From contig DXHL01000034.1 in the NCBI GenBank assembly GCA_019113395.1, positions 1-57,150 on the forward strand: DNA of 57,150 nt. The letters are read 5' to 3'. Within the stretch, counting starts at the first letter, position 1. Every line of letters begins with the position of its first letter. The stretch comes from Candidatus Rikenella faecigallinarum (GTDB lineage Bacteria; Bacteroidota; Bacteroidia; Bacteroidales; Rikenellaceae). Below the pieces are notes generated by a model that worked only from the letters and a program-made list of their open reading frames with translations, made no database searches and had not been told where the DNA came from. A program made the translations under genes and the position numbers. Shown here one piece after another: positions 1-8,457 of the stretch.

Positions 1-1538
1 GCCTGCCGCATCAGGGTCTGCGCCTCCTCGTAACGTCCCAGGCGATACAATACCCAAGCCTCCGTGTCGAGGTATGTGGGATTGTGCGCATCGAGTTGAT
101 TGGCGCGATGCGCCATCTCGAGAGCCTCATCGAGTTTCCTCCCCTCAATGCTCAGATAGTAGGCAAAATTATTTAGAATCAATGGGTTATCAGGTTGCAA
201 AGCGAGTGCTTTGCGGTAGTCGCGATAGGCCGAGCGATTATCTCCCCTCAGGTGAGCCATATCACCGCAGAATCCATAAGCCGCGCTGGTAATCGAATCA
301 TTCTCGGAGTAGCGAATCACCTGTCGTGCCGTCTCAATCGCGGCCAGCGTATCTCCGTTTTGAAACTGCGTGAAGAGAAGCGTCATACCCAACTCGGCAT
401 CGCGCGGAAAACGCTGCTTGGCCAACTGAAGGTACTTGGCCACCGTATCCGGCTCCTCGCGATATTGTGCCAACTCGATGATATCACGATAGAAAGGGAG
501 TGGTGCACCGCCCTCGTCAATCCTACGCATCAGAAAATCGTGAGCCATATCGAGCTGCCCGCCATAGAGCAACATACGCACATAAAAGGCCCGCGCATCG
601 TCATTTTCGGCCGACCGCCTCACGGCATCAGCCAGGCGCAGCATATAGACATAATAGCGTCTGTATGGCTCCGCCAGCGTCATCACATAGGTATCGAAAT
701 ACTCCTCTTTCTCCCTGGCGCCAAAGAGCGGATTGGCAAACAAAGGCACCAAAGCCTCCAAAAAATCGGTGTATTGCTCTTTGATTCGGTAATACTCAGC
801 CAGCGCCATTTGAGGGGCTACAGCCGTCGAATCAAGCTCTATGGCCGCATGGTAATTGACCAGCGCAACGCTGTCCTTGTAGAGGGCTGCCGCCAACTCG
901 GCCAACTGAATCCGAAAGGTTACCTCTTCGGGTATCTGGTGGCAGACTTCCGTCATGTAGTCATAGGCATCGCCATAGCGCTGCTGGCGAATCAGTGCCG
1001 TCCGCTTGGCATCAACCAGAACGGGGCGAATGCCCCCGCGCACCTCCACACTGTCAATCATTTGCAGCGCCGTGGAAAGCTCCCCATCCTGCAGTTTTAT
1101 CAGTGCCAGGAGCGAAGCTGCCTCAGCGTTCGACGGGTCATGCTCCAATATCCGTGTAAAGAGGGTATCCGCCTTGCCGTACTCGCCCACCAACGTTAGC
1201 ATACGGGCATAGTTGTCGGCATAGTCCACAGTCAGCGAGTCGATTTCGTAGGCACGCCGGGCATATCGCAACGCCGTCTCGGGCTCATTCACCATACGGG
1301 CGATTCCCGAAAGGCGATAATACGACGCGGCATGGTGCGGCACCACGCGCAACGCAGCCTCATACATCCGTGCCGCCTCGCGGAGCGTCCCAAGATTCTG
1401 CCGCTTAACGCCCTCCAGATAGTATCGCGACGCACGCTCCAACTCCCGCTGCGAAGGTTGTGCACCCGCTGCGGAGAGTATCAACAGCACAGCGCAGAAA
1501 AGCCCTAATATAGTACGTAACAGTGCCTTGCAGTGCAT
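1..1538 (-). CDS. TPR-repeat secreted protein (C-terminus beyond window)
   Basis: Reading the minus strand from the ATG at 1538 gives an open frame of about 512 codons that runs off the left edge, so the C-terminus is missing. It opens with a signal peptide (MHCKALLRTILGLFCAVLLI, then a small-residue stretch ending SAAGAQ), so the protein is probably periplasmic. The rest is a chain of degenerate tetratricopeptide repeats, for example AARMYEAALRVVPHHAASYY near residue 50 and LALQPDNPLILNNFAYYLS near residue 440. TPRs mediate protein-protein contacts; no catalytic motif is visible. It starts 8 bases after the dut stop, with AGGAG just upstream of the ATG, so it is co-transcribed with dut and the flippase. 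Its exact role is unknown to me. Confidence 0.85.
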   Translation of the reverse strand, partial: MHCKALLRTILGLFCAVLLILSAAGAQPSQRELERASRYYLEGVKRQNLGTLREAARMYEAALRVVPHHAASYYRLSGIARMVNEPETALRYARRAYEIDSLTVDYADNYARMLTLVGEYGKADTLFTRILEHDPSNAEAASLLALIKLQDGELSTALQMIDSVEVRGGIRPVLVDAKRTALIRQQRYGDAYDYMTEVCHQIPEEVTFRIQLAELAAALYKDSVALVNYHAAIELDSTAVAPQMALAEYYRIKEQYTDFLEALVPLFANPLFGAREKEEYFDTYVMTLAEPYRRYYVYMLRLADAVRRSAENDDARAFYVRMLLYGGQLDMAHDFLMRRIDEGGAPLPFYRDIIELAQYREEPDTVAKYLQLAKQRFPRDAELGMTLLFTQFQNGDTLAAIETARQVIRYSENDSITSAAYGFCGDMAHLRGDNRSAYRDYRKALALQPDNPLILNNFAYYLSIEGRKLDEALEMAHRANQLDAHNPTYLDTEAWVLYRLGRYEEAQTLMRQ

Positions 1539-1546
1539 AATCACTC

Positions 1547-1984
1547 CTAATTCAACCCCGTAGACCCAAAACCACCCGCACCGCGCTCGGTAGCCTCCAA
1601 CTCGACGGTCTCTTCCCATGCCAACCGTTCGTACCGCGCAAAAACCAACTGCGCTACCCGCTCGCCGGGTTGCAGTGCAAAAGGCTCGTTCGAGAGGTTC
1701 ACAAGCAATACCTTCAACTCTCCGCGATAGTCGGGGTCAATCGTTCCCGGAGTGTTGATAACCGTGATACCGTGCTTGGCAGCGAGCCCGCTGCGCGGAC
1801 GAACCTGTATCTCATACCCATCGGGTATCTGGAAATAGAGGCCAGTAGGAACCATGACGCGTTCCAGAGGAGCAATGGTTATCGCTTCGGACGTATTGGC
1901 CCGCACGTCGAGACCGACGGCCTGCGCCGTCTGATATTCGGGCAGCGGATTGGAAGAGAGGTTGATGACTTTTACTTTTTCCAT
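1547..1984 (-). CDS. dut: dUTP diphosphatase
   Basis: 145 aa, the usual length of trimeric dUTPase, which hydrolyses dUTP to dUMP and pyrophosphate, keeping uracil out of DNA and supplying dTMP synthesis in the cytosol. All five family motifs are visible in order: AVGLDVRA (about residue 23), RPRSGLA (62), the substrate-binding loop [11 protein letters not shown] (81) with the catalytic Asp, GERVAQLVF (107), and the glycine-rich C-terminal flap [10 protein letters not shown] (134). Its start overlaps the end of the upstream flippase gene by 13 bases and the TPR gene follows 8 bases later, so the three are translated from one message. The assignment is secure. Confidence 0.97.
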   Translation of the reverse strand: MEKVKVINLSSNPLPEYQTAQAVGLDVRANTSEAITIAPLERVMVPTGLYFQIPDGYEIQVRPRSGLAAKHGITVINTPGTIDPDYRGELKVLLVNLSNEPFALQPGERVAQLVFARYERLAWEETVELEATERGAGGFGSTGLN

Positions 1985-3420
1985 AGTGTGGATAGTGGGC
2001 GGCCTGCCAACTCAACCTTGAGGGCCACGGCCAGGTATATCAAAAGTAGTAAAAAATTGAGCGTCAGACGGCCCGCTGTCGGCAGCAGGGCCGTAGCATA
2101 GGACAACCCGTAAATCGCTCCCCCGAGGAGGAAATAGAAGCCTATGCGTCGCAGGTCAAAAGGCACGGGGAAGTATTTTTGACAGAGGGCGTAGCTGAGC
2201 GTCACCATCAGCAACATAGACACGACACGCGCCACGGCTGCCCCGTAGTACCCCATCGAGGGGATAAGCAGAATGTTGATAGCGAGCGTAATCACCACGC
2301 CGAACCCCGTGATATAGATAGCCACACGTGTTTTGTCAGCGGCCTTGTACCAGAAGGAGAGATTGACCAGAATCCCGGCCAGCAGGTTGGCCAGCAGCAA
2401 CAGCGGAAGAATACCCATCCCCTCCCGATAGTTGGCCCCGACGATATAGGCAAACTCACGCGAAAAGAGCGCCAGAACCAGGTAGATGGCAATGCCGGCA
2501 ATGGTAAAGTACTTGGTTGCCGCCGCATTGGCCGCCCGAAAGTCCTCTTTCGAGAAGCCCTGGAGGAAGAAGGGTTCGGCTCCAAGGGTATAGATTTGGC
2601 GGAAAATCATCAGCAGGGCCGCAATTTTGGCTACGGCGGTGTAGATACCGAGTTGGGCATCGGCCTCTCCGGCGGGCAGCATGTAGTAGATGAGCTGCCG
2701 GTCGATAAAGTCGCCCGAGACCCCCATAATCCCAGCCATCATCAGGGGGATGGAGTAGGTGAAGATGCTCCGCAGGAGTTTGAGCGAGAAGGCTCTGGAG
2801 ACCCACCTCAGGGTATGGGGCAGCAGGAGCAGGAGCGACACCGTGCTGGCAATCAGATTGGCCACCAGCACCCACAGGGGATTGGTGGAGGCTCCCGGGA
2901 TATAGGTGTAGAAGAGGATGCAGGTCACCAGATTGACCACCACCCCCGAGACATTCACCACCGTGTAATAAACCGCCTTACCTTGTTCTCGGAGTGCCGC
3001 CAGAGGTATGGCCGCCACATTGTCCACCACAATCAGGGCGGTCATGGCTGCCACACAGGCGGGTGCCAGACGCATCACCTCGGCCAGCGAGTGGTTGGCC
3101 ATCCCCATCAACAGACCAAAGAGCAGAGCCATAAAGCTGACCGCTCCCCAGGTTGTGGAGAGGAGTTTTCGTTTGTCGTCCAGGGTTTGGCACTTGGCGG
3201 CATAGCGGAAATAGCCTGTCGCGAGGCCCATGGTCAGCACTACGTTGGCAAAGGGAATAATCCCGTAAAGCAGCTGTACCTGCCCGTAGGTGGCATCGGG
3301 CATCACACGGGTCAGGTAGGGGGTCAGGAGGTAGTTCAGGAATTTCGACAGGATAGCGCTTATCCCGTAGACAGCGGTCTGCGAGGCGAGTTTTCGAAGG
3401 AGTTGGAGTGCCGATGCCAT
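1972..3420 (-). CDS. Polysaccharide flippase-like MOP-superfamily membrane protein
   Basis: 482 aa, almost entirely hydrophobic, with about 12-14 predicted membrane segments and the N-terminal pattern of Wzx/RfbX-type lipid-linked oligosaccharide flippases ([20 protein letters not shown] and [11 protein letters not shown] at residues 11-42). Such proteins translocate undecaprenyl-linked sugars across the inner membrane. The C-terminal third ([20 protein letters not shown]) fits the family's polysaccharide biosynthesis C-terminal domain. No glycosyltransferases are nearby, so the substrate cannot be inferred. It sits between the LuxE-like gene (14-base gap) and dut (13-base overlap), so it belongs to the hflX operon. 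A role in lipid II or O-antigen translocation is family inference only. Confidence 0.85.
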   Translation of the reverse strand: MASALQLLRKLASQTAVYGISAILSKFLNYLLTPYLTRVMPDATYGQVQLLYGIIPFANVVLTMGLATGYFRYAAKCQTLDDKRKLLSTTWGAVSFMALLFGLLMGMANHSLAEVMRLAPACVAAMTALIVVDNVAAIPLAALREQGKAVYYTVVNVSGVVVNLVTCILFYTYIPGASTNPLWVLVANLIASTVSLLLLLPHTLRWVSRAFSLKLLRSIFTYSIPLMMAGIMGVSGDFIDRQLIYYMLPAGEADAQLGIYTAVAKIAALLMIFRQIYTLGAEPFFLQGFSKEDFRAANAAATKYFTIAGIAIYLVLALFSREFAYIVGANYREGMGILPLLLLANLLAGILVNLSFWYKAADKTRVAIYITGFGVVITLAINILLIPSMGYYGAAVARVVSMLLMVTLSYALCQKYFPVPFDLRRIGFYFLLGGAIYGLSYATALLPTAGRLTLNFLLLLIYLAVALKVELAGRPLSTLWKK

Positions 3421-3434
3421 AGTGTCTGCCTGAA

Positions 3435-4448
3435 TTATTCGACCAACATGTTACATCCGCGGAGTTGTGCTCCTTCGATTCGTCCGAGGACACGGAACGA
3501 CCCGTCCGCATAGACCACTCCCCTGTCCTGAATTTCCAGGAACGAGCAGGACCATAGGTTCGCCAGGTCAATGACGTTCACTCCGCCTACCGTTCCCGTT
3601 TCGGCAGGCATAAGCGGACTTTGGAGGTCGCGTGTCGCCACCCGCATCCAGGGGGGGCATCGAAAGAGTCCCTCTCCGTCCGAATAGGCTTGGGAGAGGA
3701 GTTCGGTCATGCCATATTCCGAGTGGACCCGTTTCACCCCAAAAGCCCCACAGAGGGCCTCATGAATGGTTTCACGTGAAACTTCGCGCCTTTTTCCCTT
3801 CATACCTCCGGTCTCCATGACGACGGCGTCGGACGGGAGAGCGAGGGTGAGGGAACGGGAGGCGAGGTATTCGGCGTAGTCCAGCAGGGCGAAAGCCACC
3901 CCGATTAGGAGAATTTTTTGGCCGTTTTGAGCCGCTTTTTGCAGGTCGGCGGTCAGTTTATCGTGGTCGTAGAGATAGAAGCCACCAGAAACGCTGTTTT
4001 GGGCCTGCAAACGCTCCACCATCCAGACCAGCGAGGAGCCGCTTCGCTCGAGATAGGAGGGGAGCAGGGCAAAGATGCTCCACGAGGAGGGAGAACCGTA
4101 GAAGTGCTCGAAACCCCGGGTGAAAGAGGCATTGTAGAGCTCGGCGGAAGCGACCTCGTGGCGGCTGGTCTCGGTGCCCGTGGTTCCGCTGCTGGTGAAG
4201 ACCACCTCGGGATGGAGGTCCGTGGGGGCACTCCAGATGCGACGACTCTTGAAAAACTCCACGGGGAGAAATGGAATCTCCGTCACGGAGACTACCCCGC
4301 TCGGCTCAACACCAAGCAGGTCGAGGTACTGCCGATAGGGCGCACAATGAGCCGCCTGGAAACGGAAAATATCCAGAGCCAGAGCATCGAATCCCGCCTG
4401 CGTGGCAGTATCCGTAAAAATTCTCTCTTGAAGCGCTTGACCCGTCAT
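3435..4448 (-). CDS. LuxE/PaaK-like acyl-protein synthetase family protein
   Basis: 337 aa. The N-terminal region contains IPFLPVEFFKSRRI (about residue 57) and the adenylate-forming phosphate-binding loop FTSSGTTGTETSRH (about 85-98), both typical of LuxE-type acyl-protein synthetases related to phenylacetate-CoA ligase. A second family block, METGGMKGKRREVSR, lies near residue 210, followed by EYGMTELLSQAY near 245. LuxE activates fatty acids as acyl-adenylates; here there are no lux reductase genes and the acyl substrate is unknown. The gene starts in a TGATG overlap with the hflX stop and is followed after 14 bases by the flippase, which suggests coupled translation and possibly a shared cell-envelope pathway (inference). 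Confidence 0.85.
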   Translation of the reverse strand: MTGQALQERIFTDTATQAGFDALALDIFRFQAAHCAPYRQYLDLLGVEPSGVVSVTEIPFLPVEFFKSRRIWSAPTDLHPEVVFTSSGTTGTETSRHEVASAELYNASFTRGFEHFYGSPSSWSIFALLPSYLERSGSSLVWMVERLQAQNSVSGGFYLYDHDKLTADLQKAAQNGQKILLIGVAFALLDYAEYLASRSLTLALPSDAVVMETGGMKGKRREVSRETIHEALCGAFGVKRVHSEYGMTELLSQAYSDGEGLFRCPPWMRVATRDLQSPLMPAETGTVGGVNVIDLANLWSCSFLEIQDRGVVYADGSFRVLGRIEGAQLRGCNMLVE

Positions 4449-5677
4449 CAGTAGAGGTAGTTATTGAAGGGGTAACGCCCCTCGTGAATCTCGCGCACCA
4501 TGCCGTAGAGGTCACGGCGCAGGCGGTCGATGTTGGTTCGGTTGCGTGCCGAGATGAAAATACAGGGAACACCGCTGTTTCGCGCCATCCAGCTGCGCTG
4601 CAACTGCTCGAGCGTCCAGTTCTGGCGCGTCTCGGGCAGCAGGTCATCGGCCTCCTTCTCGACGTAGGTGTATGCGTCTATCTTGTTGAATATGATGAAC
4701 GTAGGTTTGTCCCCTGCCCCAATGTCGCGCAGGGTTTGGTTCACCACATTGATTTGGTCTTCGAAATTGGGGTGCGAAATATCCACCACGTGAAGGAGCA
4801 AATCAGCCTCACGCACCTCATCGAGGGTCGATTTGAACGATTCAACCAGTTGAGTAGGCAGCTTGCGGATGAACCCCACCGTATCCGAAAGCAGGAAGGG
4901 AAGATTCTCCAAAACCACCTTGCGCACCGTGGTATCGAGCGTAGCGAAGAGCTTGTTTTCGGCAAAGACCTCGCTCTTGCTGAGCATATTCATGATGGTG
5001 GACTTCCCCACGTTGGTGTACCCCACCAACGCCACCCGCACCAGCGAACCGCGTCCGCTGCGCTGCGTAGCCATCTGACGGTCCACTTTGACAAGTTGCT
5101 CCTTGAGGCGGGCAATGCGGTCACGAATAATACGCCGGTCGGTTTCAATCTCGCGCTCCCCTGCCCCACCGCGGGTTCCTGTCCCCCCGCGCTGCCGTTC
5201 GAGGTGGGTCCACATCCCCGTCAGCCGCGGCAGGAGGTACTGCAGCTGAGCCAACTCTACCTGTGTCTTGGCATAGGCCGTGGTGGCCCGCTGCGCGAAG
5301 ATGTCGAGTATCAACCGCGTGCGGTCCAATATCTTGATTCCCAGTTCTTTTTCGAGGTTTCGGGTTTGCGACGGCGAGAGCTCATCGTCGAAAATCACCG
5401 CACTGATTTCGCTCTCTTCGAGGTATGTTTTGATTTCCTGGAGTTTACCGCTTCCGACAAAAGTACGCTTATCGGGGTACGGCAACTTTTGGAGGAAGGT
5501 AGCAACCGTTTCGAGCCCGGCCGTTTCGGCCAGGAAGCGCAACTCGTCGAGATACTCCTCTACTTCACGCACCTCCTGCCGGTCACGCACAATGGCCACC
5601 AGTATCACACGGTCGTTCTGCTGCTCGGCGAGCCGTTCGGTCAGTTTGCCTTTTTCCATAGCGAGTGGATGTTTCAA
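4448..5677 (-). CDS. hflX: Ribosome-associated GTPase HflX
   Basis: 409 aa. HflX is a GTPase that binds the 50S subunit and splits stalled ribosomes after stress. The N-terminal HflX domain includes TFVGSGKLQEIKTYLEE and VIFDDELSPSQTRNLEKE (about residues 73-110); a coiled-coil linker has the RGGTGTRGGAGE loop typical of the family; the G domain shows G1 GYTNVGKST (about 219), G3 DTVGFIRKLP and G4 NKID. A second ATG six codons downstream (5659) is an equally possible start. The minus-strand -10 box TACCTTTG at 5729-5722 lies about 45 bases upstream of the ATG and makes hflX the first gene of the operon continuing into the acyl-transferase, flippase, dut and TPR genes. Confidence 0.96.
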   Translation of the reverse strand: MKHPLAMEKGKLTERLAEQQNDRVILVAIVRDRQEVREVEEYLDELRFLAETAGLETVATFLQKLPYPDKRTFVGSGKLQEIKTYLEESEISAVIFDDELSPSQTRNLEKELGIKILDRTRLILDIFAQRATTAYAKTQVELAQLQYLLPRLTGMWTHLERQRGGTGTRGGAGEREIETDRRIIRDRIARLKEQLVKVDRQMATQRSGRGSLVRVALVGYTNVGKSTIMNMLSKSEVFAENKLFATLDTTVRKVVLENLPFLLSDTVGFIRKLPTQLVESFKSTLDEVREADLLLHVVDISHPNFEDQINVVNQTLRDIGAGDKPTFIIFNKIDAYTYVEKEADDLLPETRQNWTLEQLQRSWMARNSGVPCIFISARNRTNIDRLRRDLYGMVREIHEGRYPFNNYLY

Positions 5678-5779
5678 ACAAAGCGGGCAGTCGGCATCCG
5701 AAAAAAGATGCCAACCACCCGCAAAGGTACGTATTTTCAGCGAAAAGGGGCTCAGGAAAAAGCCTCCTGTCAGCCTCGG

Positions 5780-6724
5780 TTACTCGACATTGTGCATGCC
5801 AATGTTCCCGGGTCTACTGAGTTTTCGTTGTGTTTTTTTGTCCATGGTATTCGGGTCGGGCACCCCGTCCACCTGACCATCGACCATCGCCATCCAGTTG
5901 GCACGGAGTCTGTCGGCAAAGCCGCGACGGTAATGTACATCACCCGTCCAGGAGTCAATGGCCAGGTCGAGGTACATCTCTTCGGTCATTTCGGTACCTT
6001 CGGCCAACCGCAGCCGAACATACCAGATTCCGTTCTGTTTTTCGCAGCAGACCACATCGTAATCCGTCATGCTGAACTGTCTGGGATCCCACAGCCAGAT
6101 TTTATCCCCCAGCACATTGACTTCCGATTTGGCACCGTAGAGTTCCGAACGCAGTTTCACATGGATTTTCATGGCCGGTACAAGGGTGTCAAGCCTTTGC
6201 GCCGTTTGGATAGCCTCTTCCTGTTGCTTGTCGTTTTTGAACTCGGGCATTCCGCGCTCTTCGTACGGAGCAATTTTCCCCTGATAGATGGCAATGTCTC
6301 CATCAGTTGCGGTAGCCAGTTTCAGAACGGCATCAGCGGTCTTTGGGTCAATGGCCAAACCGAGTTGGAAAAAGCCATTGACCGAATCGACACAACTCAG
6401 GTTCATAATCCAGGCACCGTCTTCATCCTGCTTCGCTTCATTGACCAGAAAGTTTTGTTCATCCACCTTCACGGCCCCTCCCATATCCATCAGGAGCCAC
6501 AGCGGAAAACCGGGTGTTTTGTAGAAATACCCCTGCACCATAGCGGCATGGCTCTCTTCGTTTTGCAACGGGTTGGGTACAAACTGGAATTTCCGGGCTT
6601 CGACCCATTGATTGACCTCTTCGGGTGTGGGTGTCGGGGCATCCTGAGCATACAGCGGGGCAACGGTCACTATCCCCATCACTGCAAAACATATCAAGCC
6701 TTGCATCCAATTCATTTTCTTCAT
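5780..6724 (-). CDS. Secreted DUF4251-like protein with two tandem domains
   Basis: 314 aa with an N-terminal signal peptide ending near PLYAQD (residue 27), so it is exported. Function unknown. The mature part seems to contain two copies of one domain. Copy A (about 37-160) has ARKFQFVPNPL, a YKTPGFPLWL segment, AWIMNLSCVDSVNGFFQLGL and a closing IYQGKIAP. Copy B (about 183-290) has VPAMKIHVK, DYDVVCCEKQNGIWYVRLRL and LDLAIDSWTGDVHYRRG. The same layout is found in the next gene upstream (6778-7686) and, as a single domain, in 7869-8369. It follows that gene after 53 bases, so the two are probably co-transcribed. Assignment to DUF4251 is by general resemblance and needs a profile search. Confidence 0.7.
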   Translation of the reverse strand: MKKMNWMQGLICFAVMGIVTVAPLYAQDAPTPTPEEVNQWVEARKFQFVPNPLQNEESHAAMVQGYFYKTPGFPLWLLMDMGGAVKVDEQNFLVNEAKQDEDGAWIMNLSCVDSVNGFFQLGLAIDPKTADAVLKLATATDGDIAIYQGKIAPYEERGMPEFKNDKQQEEAIQTAQRLDTLVPAMKIHVKLRSELYGAKSEVNVLGDKIWLWDPRQFSMTDYDVVCCEKQNGIWYVRLRLAEGTEMTEEMYLDLAIDSWTGDVHYRRGFADRLRANWMAMVDGQVDGVPDPNTMDKKTQRKLSRPGNIGMHNVE

Positions 6725-6777
6725 ACAGTGTAATTTAGGTTTTGTTTGGGTATCGTCTCCACTCCTGCTTCATATGG

Positions 6778-7686
6778 TTAATTGGATGAGGTAAAAACCG
6801 CTTTTTCGGGATAATTCATCCAATTTTTATAGAGGTAGTCGTACAGACCGGTCCGAATGAAGGTTTCGGCCGTCGAAGCGTGAATGGCAAAGTCGAGAAC
6901 GGATGTCTTTTGGTAGCGGTTTCGGGTATCGGGAAACTCGATGCGGATATACCACGTGTCGTTGTGTTTTTCGAGATATACGAGCCGCGCAAACTGCCGC
7001 TCGAGGAGCGTTGGGTTAATGGTCCAGGTTCCAGCGCGGAAGTCGAGTTTCGGTACGATTCGGTCCACCAGGGCCTGAGACTCTTCGGCGTTGCGTTTCT
7101 GGCGCGCGTTTTTGTACTCGGTCATGAGGTACTCCGGAAAGATATACCCTTGGAACATGAAAGTGGTTTGATTGCGGTTTGTCTCCTCTTCGGTCAAGGC
7201 TGCCAATCCCGGAGCGAGTTGATTGACCGTCATCACGGTTTTGCCGGTATTTGCCTCAATCACAAAGGTCAGCTCAAAGGCACCGTTCACCGTATCTCCA
7301 CAGGTCATTCCCAGGACCCAGGCTTCAACTCCCTCGACGGTTTTGGTTTCGCAGCGGGTCACGCTGAAAAGTCGTCGATTGACGGTCAGGGGTCCTCCCA
7401 TGTTCATCATCAACCACATCGGAAAACCGGGCGTATTCTGGTATTTATAAATAGCATATTTCCCGTCTACCTGGCCGTTCAGGGTAGCCGGAATAAATTG
7501 AAAATCCATCCCCCGCACCAAACTATCCACCAACTGACGCGGGGTTGTTTGGCGCAATCGAGCCTGCAGTTCGACCTGTTCCTCCTGTGAGAGGAGTTTG
7601 GCGGCCTGCACTTCGTGAACCATACACACCAATAGAGCCAACAGCACCCCCGCTTTCAGGGAGATAGCATACAGATAACGTTTCAT
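6778..7686 (-). CDS. Secreted DUF4251-like protein with two tandem domains
   Basis: 302 aa, with a signal peptide (residues 1-28, ending VHEVQA) and no known catalytic motif. As in the downstream neighbour, two related domains can be seen. Copy A (about 35-165): LVDSLVRGMDFQFIP, YQNTPGFPMWLMMNMGGPL, AWVLGMTCGDTVNGAFELTF, and a closing FMFQGYIFP. Copy B (about 180-295): LVDRIVPKLDFRAG, LVYLEKHNDTWYIRIEFP, LDFAIHASTAETFIRTG. The shared TPGFP-WL-MxMGG block shows it is a paralogue of 5780-6724. A plausible promoter lies at 7744-7715, so this gene probably heads a two-gene transcript. Envelope or outer-surface location is inference from the signal peptide. Confidence 0.7.
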   Translation of the reverse strand: MKRYLYAISLKAGVLLALLVCMVHEVQAAKLLSQEEQVELQARLRQTTPRQLVDSLVRGMDFQFIPATLNGQVDGKYAIYKYQNTPGFPMWLMMNMGGPLTVNRRLFSVTRCETKTVEGVEAWVLGMTCGDTVNGAFELTFVIEANTGKTVMTVNQLAPGLAALTEEETNRNQTTFMFQGYIFPEYLMTEYKNARQKRNAEESQALVDRIVPKLDFRAGTWTINPTLLERQFARLVYLEKHNDTWYIRIEFPDTRNRYQKTSVLDFAIHASTAETFIRTGLYDYLYKNWMNYPEKAVFTSSN

Positions 7687-7714
7687 GGCTTCTCGATTCT
7701 TAGAGGTTCATACA

Positions 7715-7744
7715 CGAAAATAGTCAAATTTCTTGAATTTCAAA
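7715..7744 (-). promoter_or_regulatory. Bacteroidetes-type promoter for the 7686-5780 gene pair
   Basis: On the minus strand a TTTG (-33 box, 7744-7741) is followed after 18 bases by TATTTTCG (7722-7715), one base off the TAnnTTTG -10 consensus. It lies about 28 bases upstream of the ATG at 7686. Predicted from sequence only. Confidence 0.4.
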
Positions 7745-7764
7745 ACCCTATAAGGTTTGTCGGA

Positions 7765-7802
7765 GTAAAAAAAGAGGGAAACTCCCGCCCGGGAGCCTCC
7801 CT
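7765..7802 (-). terminator. Hairpin terminator after the 8369-7869 gene
   Basis: On the minus strand a GC-rich hairpin (arms about 7802-7791 and 7786-7775, core CTCCC/GGGAG with a four-base loop) is followed by a run of seven T (7773-7767). It lies about 65 bases after the stop of the 7869-8369 gene and separates it from the 7686-5780 pair. Confidence 0.6.
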
Positions 7803-7868
7803 CCAATGGATTCGGGCAGTCAATCAATCCCCATTTTGAGGGGCTTGCCCATCCGCAACCGTCCAATA

Positions 7869-8369
7869 CTAGTATTCGCGGATATTCCCTCTATACGTAA
7901 TGGAGTTAGCCGAACCGGGGTTATTTTGGTCGAGCGCTTTGTTCGAGCGTACTTTCAGAGTAGCCACCCCTGATTTCGAGTTCACGGCAAAGTCGAAACT
8001 GAGGTCGTTACCGTTGTCCGCCACAGCTTTCATTTTCACAATCCAGGTATCTTTTTTCTTTTCGCACGAAACCCATTCGTAACGGTTGGTATTGACCGTC
8101 GGGCAGTTCACCATGTACACTTCAAGCGAGTTGGGGCGTACTTTGGTGTATTCGTAGCGGTTGATGGTGGTGGTACCGGTTGTCGGCTGGATGTATTCGT
8201 AGGGTACGAACTGGAAGTTTTTGGCGGGCATCACACGGTCGATAAGTGCAGCCGTCATCATCTCTTGTTTGGCTTTTTCGGCAGCTTTTTCGGCTTTCGA
8301 TTTTTTCTGTGCCTGGGCGTTGAAGGTGACAGCCATCAGGGCGGCCATCAGCAGAATGACTTTTTTCAT
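7869..8369 (-). CDS. Secreted single-domain DUF4251-like protein
   Basis: 166 aa with a clean signal peptide (MKKVILLMAALMAVTFNAQA, cleavage near residue 20) and a short Lys/Ala-rich spacer (KKSKAEKAAEKAKQE) before one globular domain. The domain starts LIDRVMPAKNFQFVP (about 43-57), contains YEWVSCEKKKDTWIVKMK (about 98-115) and LSFDFAVNSKSGVATLKVRS, and ends ITYRGNIREY. It resembles one half of each of the two downstream genes, in particular the NFQFVP opening, the K-DTWIV-M strand and the closing G-I motif. Function unknown. The closest recognised family is Bacteroidales DUF4251, which also has a Lys/Ala/Glu-rich stretch after the signal peptide. It has its own terminator. Confidence 0.75.
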   Translation of the reverse strand: MKKVILLMAALMAVTFNAQAQKKSKAEKAAEKAKQEMMTAALIDRVMPAKNFQFVPYEYIQPTTGTTTINRYEYTKVRPNSLEVYMVNCPTVNTNRYEWVSCEKKKDTWIVKMKAVADNGNDLSFDFAVNSKSGVATLKVRSNKALDQNNPGSANSITYRGNIREY

Positions 8370-8457
8370 GGTTGGTTTGGTTTTATGGGTGTTTTGTTTG
8401 GTTATTAGTAGTCTAAAGGTATGACGTCCAACAGGGCGTCAGGTTTAATCGAGCGGG

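Noticed and set aside
4484-6733. Long open frame (749 codons) on the plus strand antisense to hflX and a DUF4251-like gene
   Set aside because: It is the mirror of two well-supported minus-strand genes in a GC-rich genome; the translation has no domain and a His/Gln/Arg-rich composition typical of antisense frames. The same applies to the 844-codon plus-strand frame at 25457-27991.
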